Source of the DNA: Luminiphilus sp.
Lineage (GTDB): Bacteria > Pseudomonadota > Gammaproteobacteria > Pseudomonadales > Halieaceae
Assembly: GCA_028117185.1 (NCBI GenBank)
Contig: JAOHHD010000004.1
Span: 1-64,000, forward strand
DNA: 64,000 bases
Direction: 5' to 3'
A program made the translations under genes and the position numbers. Positions 37,025-47,262 of the stretch are shown here, piece by piece. Each line of letters begins with the position of its first letter. Within the stretch, counting starts at the first letter, position 1. The notes beneath the pieces were generated by a model. That model saw only the letters and a list, made by a program, of their open reading frames with translations, ran no database searches and was not told the origin of the DNA.

Positions 37025-39229
37025 TCACAAGGTTTCATAGGGGTCGATATCGACTGACCAACTCAACTGACGCGAACGCGACGCTAATTCTGCCTGAGAG
37101 ACCAGTGCGGCGACAGTATGCGCCAATGCGGGCCGCGTTTTGGCGGTGATAATGAGTTGGCTTCGGTAGCGATTTTTTCGCCGCGCCATCGCCGCGGGTA
37201 AGGGGCCAATGTAGTGAGCCTCAATTGGCGGTGCCCCCACCTTTAACGCGCGAAGAAAGTCGAGACCTTCTTGCTTGCTATGGCTGTCACAGCGGATGAC
37301 CGCGAGGGCGCCGTAGGGTGGCAAATGGGTTTGCGCTCGCTGCCTCAGCAGGTCGGGCAGTAAGGTATGGTAAGGCGCGTCAAGCCCCTGTATTAACGGG
37401 TGCTCGGGGTGTCGAGTCTGAATAATGACCGCTCCGGGTTTGCGGTCCCGACCCGCTCGGCCAGCGACTTGCGTTAGCAGTTGCAGTAGCCGTTCTTCGC
37501 CACGAAAGTCGGGGCTGAAGAGCAGCGCGTCTGCGTCCACTACCGCCACCAGTGTCACGTGGGGGAAGTGATGGCCTTTACTGAGCATTTGCGTGCCAAT
37601 CATGAGGACAGGATCAGCGCTGGCGAGTTGATCGATCAGTGCTGGTATCGCCGCCTTGCTGGTCACCGTATCGCTGTCTACTCGGATAACCGGGTAAGTC
37701 GCAAAGCGCTCAGTCAGAAACGCCTCTGTTTGTTGTGTGCCAATACCCGTGCCGACTAAGCGCCTGCTATTGCAGCTAGGGCAATGGTTTGGGAGAGAAC
37801 TACGACGATCACAATGATGGCAATGTAGTCCCGGAGGCGTTTTATGCAGTGTCATGCGCGCGTCACAATCGGGACAATCACTGCTCCAGCCACAATCATG
37901 GCAGAGCAACGCATTGGCGAAGCCACGGCGATTGAGAAAGACCAGCACCTGCTGCCCGTTGGTCAGCGTCTGCTCAATGTGACTGATCAGTTCGGTAGAT
38001 AATCCTGCGGATAGTTCCAATCCACTGATATCGATGAGGCGTTGCTCAGGCAGTTGGCTGTCACCTGCACGTTGTGAGAGCACGTGGCGCTGATAGCGCT
38101 GCTTTTCAGCGTTATGCCAGCTCTCCAGACTTGGCGTGGCGCTGCCTAATAGGACACTACATCCTTCGAGCTGAGCACGTTTAATCGCGACATCTCTGGC
38201 GGAGTAACGGAGACCATCTTGCTGTATGAAAGCGGCATCATGTTCCTCATCAACCACAATAAGGCCCAGGCGGTGTATGGGCACAAATACGGTAGATCGC
38301 GTCCCTAAAATGACAGCGGCGTGGCCATGACGTGCGGCCGCCCATGCGCGATCTCGCGCTGCGTCGCCAATCCCCGAGTGTAAGGCAATCACAGGGGCGT
38401 CAAACCGCGCTTCAAACCGCGCCAGGGTCTGTGGTGTCAGTGCAATCTCGGGTAGCAATACGAGGGCCTGCCGACCTTGATTTAGGCAGGTGGCAATCGT
38501 TTGCAGGTAGACCTCTGTTTTACCGCTACCGGTAATGCCGTAGAGCAAGTGGACCTGAAAGTGATGTAAAGAGGATCGTACGATATCGATCACCGACTGC
38601 TGCTCTGGATTGGCAGTTAGCGGCGCGGTTTTCGTTCGCCATGGCTCGGGTCGAAGGATTTCACACGCTTCGATAAGATCTTTCTCGATAAGTGCTTTGA
38701 TCACCGAGCGCTGAAAACCCAGTGTCTTGACTTTGTCTAGGGTAAGCGGGTGTGTTCGCAATAAGTTAATCAAATTCGCTTGTTTTGGTGCGCCATGGGG
38801 CGTGTCGGGTGCCAAACCACTGCCCCGCAGGGTGAGTTTAATACCGGGACTCCCCAGGGGGCGCTCGGCGTGACCACGCCGCTCACCCGGTGACAACGCT
38901 AGCGGCCACACTTCACCGACCGGATGTTGATAATATTCGGCAGCCCATTGCACTAGTTGTTTCAGTGTCGCTGAGTAAAGTGGCGTGGTATCTAAGACAG
39001 CAGTGCAATGACGCAGGCGCGCCGAGGGCAGGTCAGATGTTGTTGACTGACTCACCACCACGGCGACCAGGGTGCGATGCCCAAAAGGGACGCGCACTCT
39101 ACTACCCGGCTCAATATCGCCCGACCACCCTTGCGGTGGCAGATAGTCAAATAGCCGCCTCAGTGGCGTCGGAACAGCACAGCGCCAGACCGGCTGATCG
39201 TGGGGCATGTTTTGGGCGGTGTCGGTCAA
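37025..39229 (-). CDS. priA: Primosomal replication-restart helicase PriA
   Basis: A 734-residue superfamily 2 helicase. The N-terminal DNA-binding domain starts [19 protein letters not shown]. Helicase motifs include [15 protein letters not shown] (Walker A), [10 protein letters not shown] (DEAH-like) and the zinc module [14 protein letters not shown] through [29 protein letters not shown] in the C terminus is family-typical. It is divergent from rpmE. Confidence 0.97.
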   Translation of the reverse strand: MTDTAQNMPHDQPVWRCAVPTPLRRLFDYLPPQGWSGDIEPGSRVRVPFGHRTLVAVVVSQSTTSDLPSARLRHCTAVLDTTPLYSATLKQLVQWAAEYYQHPVGEVWPLALSPGERRGHAERPLGSPGIKLTLRGSGLAPDTPHGAPKQANLINLLRTHPLTLDKVKTLGFQRSVIKALIEKDLIEACEILRPEPWRTKTAPLTANPEQQSVIDIVRSSLHHFQVHLLYGITGSGKTEVYLQTIATCLNQGRQALVLLPEIALTPQTLARFEARFDAPVIALHSGIGDAARDRAWAAARHGHAAVILGTRSTVFVPIHRLGLIVVDEEHDAAFIQQDGLRYSARDVAIKRAQLEGCSVLLGSATPSLESWHNAEKQRYQRHVLSQRAGDSQLPEQRLIDISGLELSAGLSTELISHIEQTLTNGQQVLVFLNRRGFANALLCHDCGWSSDCPDCDARMTLHKTPPGLHCHHCDRRSSLPNHCPSCNSRRLVGTGIGTQQTEAFLTERFATYPVIRVDSDTVTSKAAIPALIDQLASADPVLMIGTQMLSKGHHFPHVTLVAVVDADALLFSPDFRGEERLLQLLTQVAGRAGRDRKPGAVIIQTRHPEHPLIQGLDAPYHTLLPDLLRQRAQTHLPPYGALAVIRCDSHSKQEGLDFLRALKVGAPPIEAHYIGPLPAAMARRKNRYRSQLIITAKTRPALAHTVAALVSQAELASRSRQLSWSVDIDPYETL

Positions 39230-39295
39230 GCTGGACTCAGTCTGCTACCTAGCGGCCCCCAGTGTACTAAAGCGGGGGAGTGGGCGTATTCCATG

Positions 39296-39323
39296 TTGCT
39301 ATCGGTGGGGGCTCTGGTATTAT
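39296..39323 (+). promoter_or_regulatory. Putative sigma-70 promoter of rpmE
   Basis: -35 TTGCTA (39296-39301), 16-base spacer, -10 TATTAT (39318-39323) with a TGG extended element just upstream. About 43 bases separate it from the rpmE start. Confidence 0.6.
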
Positions 39324-39365
39324 CCGCCCTCTTTTTTGCACCCAACAAGATTAATGGAGGTTGGC

Positions 39366-39581
39366 GTGAAAGCTGATATTCATCCACAGTACGGCGATAT
39401 AACGGCTAAATGTAGCTGTGGTAACGAGATAAAGACCCGATCTACCCTGAGCGCAGACATCTCCCTGGACGTTTGTAGCCAGTGTCACCCTTTCTATACC
39501 GGCAAGCAGAAGATTGTCGATACAGGGGGTCGCGTTGATCGGTTTAACAAGCGATTCGGTGGGCGTAGCCTCTCGAAGTAA
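39366..39581 (+). CDS. rpmE: 50S ribosomal protein L31
   Basis: A 71-residue zinc-type L31. The sequence starts [20 protein letters not shown] and contains the four zinc cysteines (Cys16, Cys18, Cys37, Cys40) and [22 protein letters not shown]. The start is GTG at 39366 with GGAGG six to seven bases upstream; the longer open frame from 39207 is not coding. Confidence 0.97.
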   Translation: MKADIHPQYGDITAKCSCGNEIKTRSTLSADISLDVCSQCHPFYTGKQKIVDTGGRVDRFNKRFGGRSLSK

Positions 39582-39595
39582 TCGCAGCATTGTTT

Positions 39596-39623
39596 AAAAA
39601 GCCGGCTATGCCGGCTTTTTTTT
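39596..39623. terminator. Bidirectional terminator between rpmE and mrcA
   Basis: AAAAA-GCCGGC-TAT-GCCGGC-TTTTTTTT: a 6-bp GC stem with a 3-base loop, flanked by an A run and a T run, so it can end transcripts from both directions. It lies 15 bases after the rpmE stop and 4 bases after the mrcA stop. Confidence 0.9.
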
Positions 39624-39626
39624 GAC

Positions 39627-42035
39627 TTAAAAAATCCCCTCGAGGGTCTCGGTGTCAATCGGCTCTCCCGCATCCTCCCCCCAGTCTGGTAGCGATTCTT
39701 CTAAAAAATACTCCATGACGCTATTGCTGGGATTGCCTTGCACGCGCAACCCGGAGTCCCGATCGACGCTGAGTCGCACAATACCGGGTGGCATGGGGGC
39801 GTCGGGTTGTGGTGCCGGCAAGGCCTCACGCATGAAGTCAATCCAAATAGGCAGGGCAGCTGTGCCACCGAATTCTCGGCGGCCCAGTGGGCTGTAGTCG
39901 TCGAACCCCAGCCAGGTAGTGGTCACCAAGTCGCCGTTGAATCCAGAGAACCAGGCATCTCTCGGGCCGTTAGTGGTGCCGGTTTTACCGCCAATATCCG
40001 TTCGCTCTAGAACCTTTGCCCGGCGACCTGTGCCGCGCTGTATGGCTTCTCGTAAAAAGGAGGAAATGATATACGCCACTCTCGGATCCATGACACGAGT
40101 CGCTGCGCGCACCTCTGGTACAGCGGTACCTAAAATATCCTCCATGCGGGTCATTTCGTCCTTTGCGAGCTGAGTGTTCGTGCACTCGGGACAGGCCACG
40201 AGGGGATCTGCAGCGTAAACGATGTCGCCTCTCGCATTCTCGATACGGTCGATAAGCCAAGGTTCTACTTTGAAGCCCTCATTCGCCAGGATGGTATAAC
40301 CCGTCGCGATATCAAGAGGCGTGAAGGCATGGGTTCCCAAAGCGAGTGTAAGGTTTGCCTGCATGCCTTCGGTATTGAAGCCAAGCCCCTCCACAAAGTT
40401 GATGAAGGTCCTCACCCCCACGCGCTGTAATACCCTGATGGAGACTAGGTTACGTGAAAATGCCAGCGCTTCCCGCAGCCGGGTGGGACCGTAGAATTTA
40501 CCGCTGTCATTTTCAGGACGCCAGATCTCTGCCGCTGCGAGATTGTCCAGCACTACCGGCGCATCGTTGATCACCGTTGACGGCGTGATGCCTTGAGTCA
40601 GGGCGCTGGCATAAAGAAACGGTTTAAAGTTAGAGCCCGGCTGTCGCCGCGCTTGTGTCGCGCGATTAAATTTAGACAATTCGAAACCCATGCCGCCGAC
40701 CAGCGCGCGAATGGCACCCTGCTTGGGATCCAACGATACCAATGCGGATTGTGCTTTCGGTACTTGCGTTAGGCGCCATTGCCCCTCGGCTAGACGAACT
40801 CGTATTAAATCCCCCGGCGCTAATAAATCGGCAGCGGTTTTTTCAGGCTCACGGGTTTGGTTGACTGAGCTGTAACGGCGCACTGTGGCGAGATTATCCC
40901 GCCATGGAACTAAAATAGCGTCGCCAGACTTGATCAGAGCGGTCACACCGCTCTCGCTGACCTCGGTCACGATGGCAGGCGGCAGTTCAGCGATCGTGGG
41001 CATCGCCCGCAGCGCCTCTTGCCAGCGGCTCAACGTTTCTTCCGCTGTCTCGCCTTCGCGCGGGGCTAAACGGCGCTCTGGTCCTCGCCAGCCATGGCGC
41101 CAGTCGTAGGTGCGCAACCCTTTTAGCAGGGCGTTGTGTGCCGCTTGTTGCATGTTTGCGTCGATCGTGGTGAAGACCACATACCCATCGTTGTAAGCCG
41201 CATTGCCAAAACGCTCAACCATTTCCTGACGGACCATCTCGGCCACATAATCGGCATCAACCTCGACCACTTGACCAAAAAAACCTGCGCTGACGGGCGT
41301 ATTGCGTGCCGCGATCTTTTCGGCTTCTGTGATCTTGCCGAGGCTCGCCATACGGCCCAAAATCCAATCGCGCCGAATTTTGCCCTTCTCCGGATTGCTC
41401 AGGGGGTTATTGCGGGAGGGGGCTTTGGGTATGCCGGCCAGCATGGCATGTTGCGCCAGGCTGAGATCGGCAAGGGGTTTGCCATAGTAGGTTTCCGCGG
41501 CCGCCTCGAATCCGTAGGCTCGGTGGCCTAGGAACACGCGATTGACGTAGAGCTCAAAAATTTCAGCTTTAGACAGCGTCTGTTCGATTTCTAATGCCAG
41601 CAAGATTTCGTTGAATTTGCGCAAAAACGTTCGCTCAAGAGAGAGAAAGTAGTTGCGCGCGACCTGCATGGTGAGCGTAGAGCCACCACTGCCCTTTTTC
41701 CCAGTGAGCACGAGTTCCGATATGGCCCTGCCTAAGCTCAGTGGCTCGATACCTGAATGGCTAAAAAATCCGTCATCCTCTGCGGCAAGTAGTGCATCGA
41801 TAAAACTCTGTGGGATTTGGTCAAACTGGAGAGGCTTTCTTTTTTGCTCACCAAACTGACCAATTAATGCGCCCTCTCTGCTGAGGACCCGCATAGGTGT
41901 TTGCAGGGTGATGTTACGCAGCGTATCGGCTTCAGGTAGATTAGGGCTCAGATAGAGGTAGAGTCCTGCTAACCACCAAACTCCTACGCTGGCGATCAAC
42001 GCAGCGTATTGTATGAGTCTTCGGGCTTTTACCAC
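39627..42035 (-). CDS. mrcA: Penicillin-binding protein 1A
   Basis: An 802-residue bifunctional peptidoglycan synthase. One membrane helix (about residues 9-29) is followed by the glycosyltransferase GT51 domain (AAEDDGFFSHSGIEP; GGSTLTMQVARN; KILEIYLN-type region LSKAEIFELYVNRVFLG), an OB-like insertion, and the transpeptidase domain with the serine SXXK motif GSNFKPF, SRN, and KTGTTNGPRDAWF. Divergent from pilM, as in Pseudomonas. Confidence 0.97.
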   Translation of the reverse strand: MVKARRLIQYAALIASVGVWWLAGLYLYLSPNLPEADTLRNITLQTPMRVLSREGALIGQFGEQKRKPLQFDQIPQSFIDALLAAEDDGFFSHSGIEPLSLGRAISELVLTGKKGSGGSTLTMQVARNYFLSLERTFLRKFNEILLALEIEQTLSKAEIFELYVNRVFLGHRAYGFEAAAETYYGKPLADLSLAQHAMLAGIPKAPSRNNPLSNPEKGKIRRDWILGRMASLGKITEAEKIAARNTPVSAGFFGQVVEVDADYVAEMVRQEMVERFGNAAYNDGYVVFTTIDANMQQAAHNALLKGLRTYDWRHGWRGPERRLAPREGETAEETLSRWQEALRAMPTIAELPPAIVTEVSESGVTALIKSGDAILVPWRDNLATVRRYSSVNQTREPEKTAADLLAPGDLIRVRLAEGQWRLTQVPKAQSALVSLDPKQGAIRALVGGMGFELSKFNRATQARRQPGSNFKPFLYASALTQGITPSTVINDAPVVLDNLAAAEIWRPENDSGKFYGPTRLREALAFSRNLVSIRVLQRVGVRTFINFVEGLGFNTEGMQANLTLALGTHAFTPLDIATGYTILANEGFKVEPWLIDRIENARGDIVYAADPLVACPECTNTQLAKDEMTRMEDILGTAVPEVRAATRVMDPRVAYIISSFLREAIQRGTGRRAKVLERTDIGGKTGTTNGPRDAWFSGFNGDLVTTTWLGFDDYSPLGRREFGGTAALPIWIDFMREALPAPQPDAPMPPGIVRLSVDRDSGLRVQGNPSNSVMEYFLEESLPDWGEDAGEPIDTETLEGIF

Positions 42036-42282
42036 GCTGGGATCTCCGAGCCATTAATGACGAGGTAAGCCGTTCAGCTTTCCATCACTGGAGCCGCTGG
42101 GCAATTAGTGAAACTATAAGGGAAACCTATCAGGGCTTCTGTAGGGTTTTCACATTGCACGCGGTATTAAGTGACCTATTACCGACTTTGTTCGGACTTA
42201 AATTCCAGACAGTCGCGTGTTACGCTTTACAGTAGAACTTTAGCTCTGGATTGGGCTATCGACACACTCAAAGGATTGAAAC

Positions 42283-43384
42283 GTGTTGACAAGACTAGGC
42301 ATTGGCAAGGTGCCCCCACTATTGGGTATCGATATTAGCTCGACGACGGTAAAGCTGTTGGAGCTAAGCCGCAAGGGCATCCATTATTGCGTAGAAAGTT
42401 ACGCTGTTGCGCCACTCCCTCCTGAAGCCGTTGTTGAGAAAAACGTCAATCATGTCCAGCTCGTCGCAGAGGTGATTCGTGAGTTAGTGGGTCGCTCTGG
42501 CACCAAGGCTCGGCGCGCGGTTGCTGCGGTCTCAGGCTCCGCGGTCATTACCAAAACGATAGCGATGCCAGCGGGACTGTCTGAGGAAGATATTGAGGCG
42601 CAGCTTACCTTAGAGGCTGACCAGTATATCCCCTATCCCCTAGACGAAGTGGCAATGGATTTCGAGGCGCTAGGCCCGATACCTAGCCAAGAAAATCACG
42701 TCCACGTTTTGTTGGCGGCATGTCGTCAAGAGACCATTGAATCTCGTATGGGTGCCTTAGCCATAGCAGGTTTGACGCCGGTCATTATGGATATTGAGGT
42801 GTTTGCGCGGGAACGTGCGATGACACTGCTCACCAGCCAGCTGCCGGCGGGTCAGCATCACACCATTGGCATGGTGGATATTGGCGCCACTATGACGACA
42901 CTGTCGGTCTTTGCTGGCGACGAATCGATTTATACCCGAGAGCACTTATTTGGTGGTATGCAGCTGACGGAAGATATTATGAGTCGCTACGGACTCTCTT
43001 TTGAAGAAGCGGGTCGCGCGAAGAAGCGGGGCGGTTTACCTGATGGTTGTGAACCCGACGACTATGAAGAGGCGGTGTTAGCGCCTTTCCTCGAAGCGGT
43101 TGAATCGCAAATCAGCCGTTCTCTCCAGTTTTTCTTTTCCTCTAGCGAATATGCTGAGCTTGATTGCATTGTCTTGTGTGGCGGTGTGGCGGTGTGGCGG
43201 TGTGGCGGTAATGGAGGGTCTTGCAGAGCGAATCTCAAAGCGCCTATCCACCCCCACCATCATTGCCAATCCTTTTGCCGGCATGTCTTTGGCTTCACGT
43301 GTCAACGCAAAGGCGCTCGCCAAAGACGCGCCAGCGATGATGGTGGCGTGCGGTTTAGCAATGCGGAGACTCGACGATGGCTAA
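42283..43384 (+). CDS. pilM: Type IV pilus assembly protein PilM, reading frame broken by a tandem 8-bp repeat
   Basis: PilM is a cytoplasmic actin-like ATPase that anchors the pilus alignment complex by binding the PilN N terminus. Normal sequence runs from the GTG at 42283 (AAGGA upstream) through LLGIDISSTTVKLLEL and GMVDIGATMTTLSVF to LDCIVLCGGVAV. At 43176-43209 a tandem GTGTGGCG repeat has four copies; two would be needed to read directly on into VMEGLAERISKRLSTP, the continuation in the next frame, which ends at 43384 overlapping pilN. As it stands the frame goes on through unrelated residues to 43503, giving a 406-residue chimera without the last ~70 PilM residues, part of the ATP-binding fold. 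Five copies would also restore the frame (with eight extra residues). Confidence 0.9.
43176..43209 (+). repeat. Tandem octanucleotide repeat in pilM (about 4.25 copies of GTGTGGCG)
   Basis: Four perfect head-to-tail copies of GTGTGGCG plus GT, inside the pilM coding sequence. The unit is not a multiple of three, so each gain or loss shifts the frame. Copy numbers 2, 5, 8 are in frame; 4 is out. Confidence 0.95.
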
Positions 43385-43943
43385 TATCAATTTATTGCCC
43401 TGGCGTGAGACGCGTCGCCAAGCCCGTCGCCAGCAGTTTTTGGCCGGCCTGTGTGGGACCGCGCTCATCGCCGTACTGTCAGTTTTGCTTTGGGATGCGG
43501 TAGTTAGCAATCAGATCGCCTATCAGGAGATGCGTAACCAGAAATTGACCGCCCAAATCAAACTGCTTGATCAGGAGGTCGCCGAGATTAGAGATCTGCA
43601 GCTCAAGCGCAATCGATTGATAGACCGTATGAGAGTGATACAGGCGTTACAGGGTAACCGGCCAGTCATTGTCAGGCTGCTAGATCAGCTGGTCAGAACG
43701 GTGCCCGAGGGTGTTTTTTATACCGCACTGGAGACCGACGCCCAGCTCGTCTCGATTGAGGGCATTGCAGAATCCAATAACCGGGTGTCTAGTCTCATGC
43801 GCCGTTTAGAAGCGTCAGATTGGTTGCAAGCACCGAGTTTAGACGCGGTACAGGCGACCCCCGAATACGGCACGCAGGCGACCCATTTTATCCTGTCAGT
43901 GGGAATTGAGCTGCCAGAAGAAGCCGTTGAGCACCCGCTATGA
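43377..43943 (+). CDS. pilN: Type IV pilus assembly protein PilN
   Basis: A 188-residue inner-membrane protein. The cytoplasmic N terminus MANINLLPWRETRR is the conserved PilM-binding motif INLLPWR, followed by one membrane helix (about residues 22-42), a coiled coil and a periplasmic ferredoxin-like domain. Its start lies 8 bases inside the restored pilM frame, with GGAG upstream. It overlaps pilO by 4 bases. Confidence 0.95.
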   Translation: MANINLLPWRETRRQARRQQFLAGLCGTALIAVLSVLLWDAVVSNQIAYQEMRNQKLTAQIKLLDQEVAEIRDLQLKRNRLIDRMRVIQALQGNRPVIVRLLDQLVRTVPEGVFYTALETDAQLVSIEGIAESNNRVSSLMRRLEASDWLQAPSLDAVQATPEYGTQATHFILSVGIELPEEAVEHPL

Positions 43944-44575
43944 ACGCCTCAACCCTATTCCGCACGCTGAAAGAGTTTGATCTGGCTGACTTGGATCTAG
44001 CGGCCCTTGATCTTGATGATTTTGGCAACTGGCCCTCCTGGGCGAAAGCATTGGCAATGACACTGTTATATAGCGTGACGATGGCCACAGGGTTTTATTT
44101 GCATATCGAAAACCGCCACCAGCAGTTAGCCAATGTCGAGCGATCAGAACAGGAATTGAGGCAGTCATTTGAAGCAAAAGCGTTTGAAGCTGCTAATTTA
44201 GATCGCTATAAGGCGCAGTTGGTGGAAATGGAGACGCGATTTGGCGTATTAGTGTCGCAATTGCCTTCCCAGACCGAGGTGCCAGGCCTTCTCGAGGACA
44301 TTACGAGTAAAGGTGAGCTGAACGGCCTTCGTATTAAGCGTATTGATCTCTTAGATGAGCAAACGCAAAATTTTTACATCGAGTTGCCTATTGCCATTGA
44401 GGCTACCGGTTCCTATCACGACCTTGGCGCGTTTATTTCCGGCATGGCTAGCTTGCCTCGTATTGTCACGCTGCACGACTTTCAGATTCTCGGAGATGCG
44501 GGAACCGCACCGATACTCGAGATGAAAATCCTCGCAAAAACCTATCGTTATAGAGAAGACGACGATGCGGGATAA
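43940..44575 (+). CDS. pilO: Type IV pilus assembly protein PilO
   Basis: A 211-residue inner-membrane protein with an N-terminal cytoplasmic segment rich in Leu/Asp, one membrane helix (about residues 36-56), a coiled coil and a periplasmic domain. It forms heterodimers with PilN. The C-terminal MKILAKTYRYREDD is common to PilO. It overlaps pilP by 11 bases. Confidence 0.93.
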   Translation: MNASTLFRTLKEFDLADLDLAALDLDDFGNWPSWAKALAMTLLYSVTMATGFYLHIENRHQQLANVERSEQELRQSFEAKAFEAANLDRYKAQLVEMETRFGVLVSQLPSQTEVPGLLEDITSKGELNGLRIKRIDLLDEQTQNFYIELPIAIEATGSYHDLGAFISGMASLPRIVTLHDFQILGDAGTAPILEMKILAKTYRYREDDDAG

Positions 44576-45110
44576 TCGCCTTGCGCCCTTACGTTTCGCG
44601 ATCAAGGCAGTGGTTATGGCGGCGGCGTTGTCGGCTTGTGCAGACCGCAGTCTCACCGACTTAGACGCCTTTATGGATGAGAAGCGCGCGCTACCTGGCG
44701 GTGTCGTTGAACCTATTCCCACTTTTGAAGCTTACGAGGCGTTTGCCTATGCGGCGACAACATTACGCAGTCCATTTGATCGGCCAATGAATGCCCGACA
44801 ACTTGCGGCTTTATCGGCGCGCACGATGGTGCGTCCTGATGAGAGCCGGACGAAAGACTATTTAGAGCGCTTTTCGTTAGACGCGTTGACCATGGTGGGC
44901 ACCTTGCAACGAGACAAACAGGACTGGAGTTTGATCAAGGACCCAGAGGGCAGCATCCACCGGATTCAGATCGGCAGTTTTTTGGGCCGTGATCATGGTC
45001 GGGTTATTGAAATGGGTGAGACCTTTGTTGCAGTGACCGAAATCGTCTCGGACGGAACCGAGAATGGCTGGGTGGAGCGACCCAGAACAATTGAGCTCAC
45101 AGGGACGTGA
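44565..45110 (+). CDS. pilP: Type IV pilus lipoprotein PilP
   Basis: A 181-residue lipoprotein. The signal peptide ends with the lipobox LSAC (Cys25). The periplasmic homology region domain (LDALTMVGTLQRDKQDWSLIKDPEGSIHRIQIGSFLGRDHGRV) binds the PilQ secretin, linking it to PilNO. It overlaps the frame ahead of pilQ. Confidence 0.93.
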   Translation: MRDNRLAPLRFAIKAVVMAAALSACADRSLTDLDAFMDEKRALPGGVVEPIPTFEAYEAFAYAATTLRSPFDRPMNARQLAALSARTMVRPDESRTKDYLERFSLDALTMVGTLQRDKQDWSLIKDPEGSIHRIQIGSFLGRDHGRVIEMGETFVAVTEIVSDGTENGWVERPRTIELTGT

Positions 45111-45127
45111 GCGAAGGAGATAACGCA

Positions 45128-47260
45128 ATGGAAAGAGTAGCCAAAGGATGGCGATCTTTGCCGGTGCCGAGTGGATGGGTTTACGTGATTGGCTGTCTGT
45201 GGCTGTGTATGAATGCAGCGTCAGCCCACTCAGCGATACTGGAAAATATTGCCTTCACGCCACAACCTGGTTCTCAGCTCGCGGTGACACTAACTTTTGA
45301 TCAGCCCTTTTTAGCGGAGGTCGACAGTTATGCGATCGAGGACCCTGCCAGAGTGGTGTTGGATTTGCCGGGTACTCGCAGCATGCTCGGAGAAAAGCGG
45401 TTCAAGCTGTCGCAGGCTAACGCCACCAGTGTGTTAGTGCTCGAATCTGAGGGCCGTACCCGTGTGATCATCAATCTCGTCGAGTTGTTGCCATTTCAAA
45501 CTGTGGTCTCGGGTGATCAGCTGACGTTGCAACTGGGGGCGGATATCGGGATGGCTGGGGTTGATTCGCAGATCACCAGCAATATCTTGCGAACCGATGC
45601 TGATCGGGTCGAGCGCGTGATGTCGGAAATAACAGATCTCGCGTTTCAGCGATCGCCCGAGGGGGAGGGTTTGCTGCTACTGACGCTGAGTGATCCGGGC
45701 GTCAAGGCGAGCGTGTTCAGTGAAGGCGGCAATATCACACTGCAGTTTCGTCATACGGGTGTCCGGAAATCCTTGATTCGGCGTTTTGACGTGACTGACT
45801 TCGCAACGCCAGTGCAGGGCATCGAGGTCAGCACGACGGAGCAAGGCACGCGATTGACGCTGCGTGCAAATGGCTTATTCGATTATTTGGCGTACCAAAC
45901 TGGCAATACCTATACCCTTGCTGTCACGGCGCTAAAAGAGGAGGAGCAGCGAGATCATCTCAATCAGTTTGATTACGCGGGGGATCGTATTTCGCTGAAT
46001 TTTCAGAGCATTGAGGTCCGTTCGGTATTGCAGCTGATCGCAGATTTCACTGGCCTAAATCTGGTGGCCTCAGATTCTGTGGAGGGGAGTATTACCTTGC
46101 GCCTAGAGGATGTCCCTTGGGATCAAGCGCTTGATCTGGTGCTCAAAACCCGGGGTCTAGACAGTCGCCAGATTGGTAATGTGTTAATGGTGGCGCCCAC
46201 ACAAGAGTTGGCTGAGCGGGAACGCCAGGAAATTCAAGCCAATAAACAATTGGCAGAACTCGCGCCCCTGCAGTCAGAATTTATTCGTATCCGGTATGCA
46301 AAGGCGAGTAATGTCGTCGGGCTATTTCAGGCGGGTTCAGAAGAGGGGGGCGCTTTAATTTCTGAACGGGGCTCAGTGGTCGTAGATGATCGCACGAACT
46401 CGATTGTTGTTACGGATACCAGCGCCAAGCTGGCAGAGATCAGAGAGCTGATTGAGCAGGTCGATATTCCTATCCGTCAGGTGATGATCGAGGCGCGCAT
46501 TGTGATTGCGTCTTCCAACATTAATGAGCAACTTGGCATTCGCTGGGGAGGGGGTTACCTCAACGCTGGATCCGATCAGTTCACATCGGTGGCAGGCGAC
46601 ACAGCCAGTGTGACGAGCCTCAACAATCAGCTAATCAGCGGCGCTAAACCCATCGCTATGCCAACCGCACCATTGGTCGACCTGGGTGTCGCTGAGGCAA
46701 CATCTGGGTTTGCAGTCGGGTTTACTTCCACTGATTTATTTCTCACCGCGGAGCTTTCGGCGCTAGAAGCCTCTGGCGAGGGTGAGGTGATCTCGCAACC
46801 AAAGGTGATCACTGGTGATAAACAGAAGGCCAGTATAAAGTCGGGAACTGAAATTCCTTATCAAGAAGGAGCGGCGTCGGGTGCCACGACAACGGCGTTT
46901 AAGGAGGCGGTTTTGAAACTGGATGTGACACCTAATATCACGCCAGATGATCGCATTTTGCTCGATTTGATCATTAATCAGGATTCAGTGGGTGCGTTGG
47001 TGCCGAGTGGGAATGGTGGATTTATTCCAACTATCGACACCACTGAGCTGACGACACAGGTGCTTGTCGGCAACGGCGAAACCGTAGTGTTGGGAGGTGT
47101 CTTTAAAAATGAGGAGCTGGTTAAGGTTGCAAAAGTCCCGCTGCTTGGCGATATTCCTTACCTCGGCAACTTGTTCAAGAGCACTGCCAACACACAACAA
47201 AAAACGGAAATGCTCATTTTTATTACGCCTAAAATTTTGTCAGAAGCCTTGGTGAACTGA
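45128..47260 (+). CDS. pilQ: Type IV pilus secretin PilQ
   Basis: A 710-residue outer-membrane secretin. A signal peptide is followed by two AMIN domains (peptidoglycan binding, about residues 35-240), the STN/N0 domain (ISLNFQSIEVRSVLQLIADFTGLNLVASDSV), an N1 domain and the secretin beta barrel (VGNGETVVLGGVFKNEE, VPLLGDIPYLGNLFK). The ATG at 45128 has AAGGAG upstream; a GTG at 45107 does not. Confidence 0.96.
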   Translation: MERVAKGWRSLPVPSGWVYVIGCLWLCMNAASAHSAILENIAFTPQPGSQLAVTLTFDQPFLAEVDSYAIEDPARVVLDLPGTRSMLGEKRFKLSQANATSVLVLESEGRTRVIINLVELLPFQTVVSGDQLTLQLGADIGMAGVDSQITSNILRTDADRVERVMSEITDLAFQRSPEGEGLLLLTLSDPGVKASVFSEGGNITLQFRHTGVRKSLIRRFDVTDFATPVQGIEVSTTEQGTRLTLRANGLFDYLAYQTGNTYTLAVTALKEEEQRDHLNQFDYAGDRISLNFQSIEVRSVLQLIADFTGLNLVASDSVEGSITLRLEDVPWDQALDLVLKTRGLDSRQIGNVLMVAPTQELAERERQEIQANKQLAELAPLQSEFIRIRYAKASNVVGLFQAGSEEGGALISERGSVVVDDRTNSIVVTDTSAKLAEIRELIEQVDIPIRQVMIEARIVIASSNINEQLGIRWGGGYLNAGSDQFTSVAGDTASVTSLNNQLISGAKPIAMPTAPLVDLGVAEATSGFAVGFTSTDLFLTAELSALEASGEGEVISQPKVITGDKQKASIKSGTEIPYQEGAASGATTTAFKEAVLKLDVTPNITPDDRILLDLIINQDSVGALVPSGNGGFIPTIDTTELTTQVLVGNGETVVLGGVFKNEELVKVAKVPLLGDIPYLGNLFKSTANTQQKTEMLIFITPKILSEALVN

Positions 47261-47262
47261 CG

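Noticed and set aside
43176..43209. Tandem repeat as a CRISPR array
   Set aside because: Eight-base units without spacers inside a coding gene; no cas genes in the window.
43385..43503. C-terminal extension of the pilM reading frame past its normal stop
   Set aside because: The residues have no PilM similarity, overlap pilN in another frame, and appear only because of the repeat-caused frameshift.
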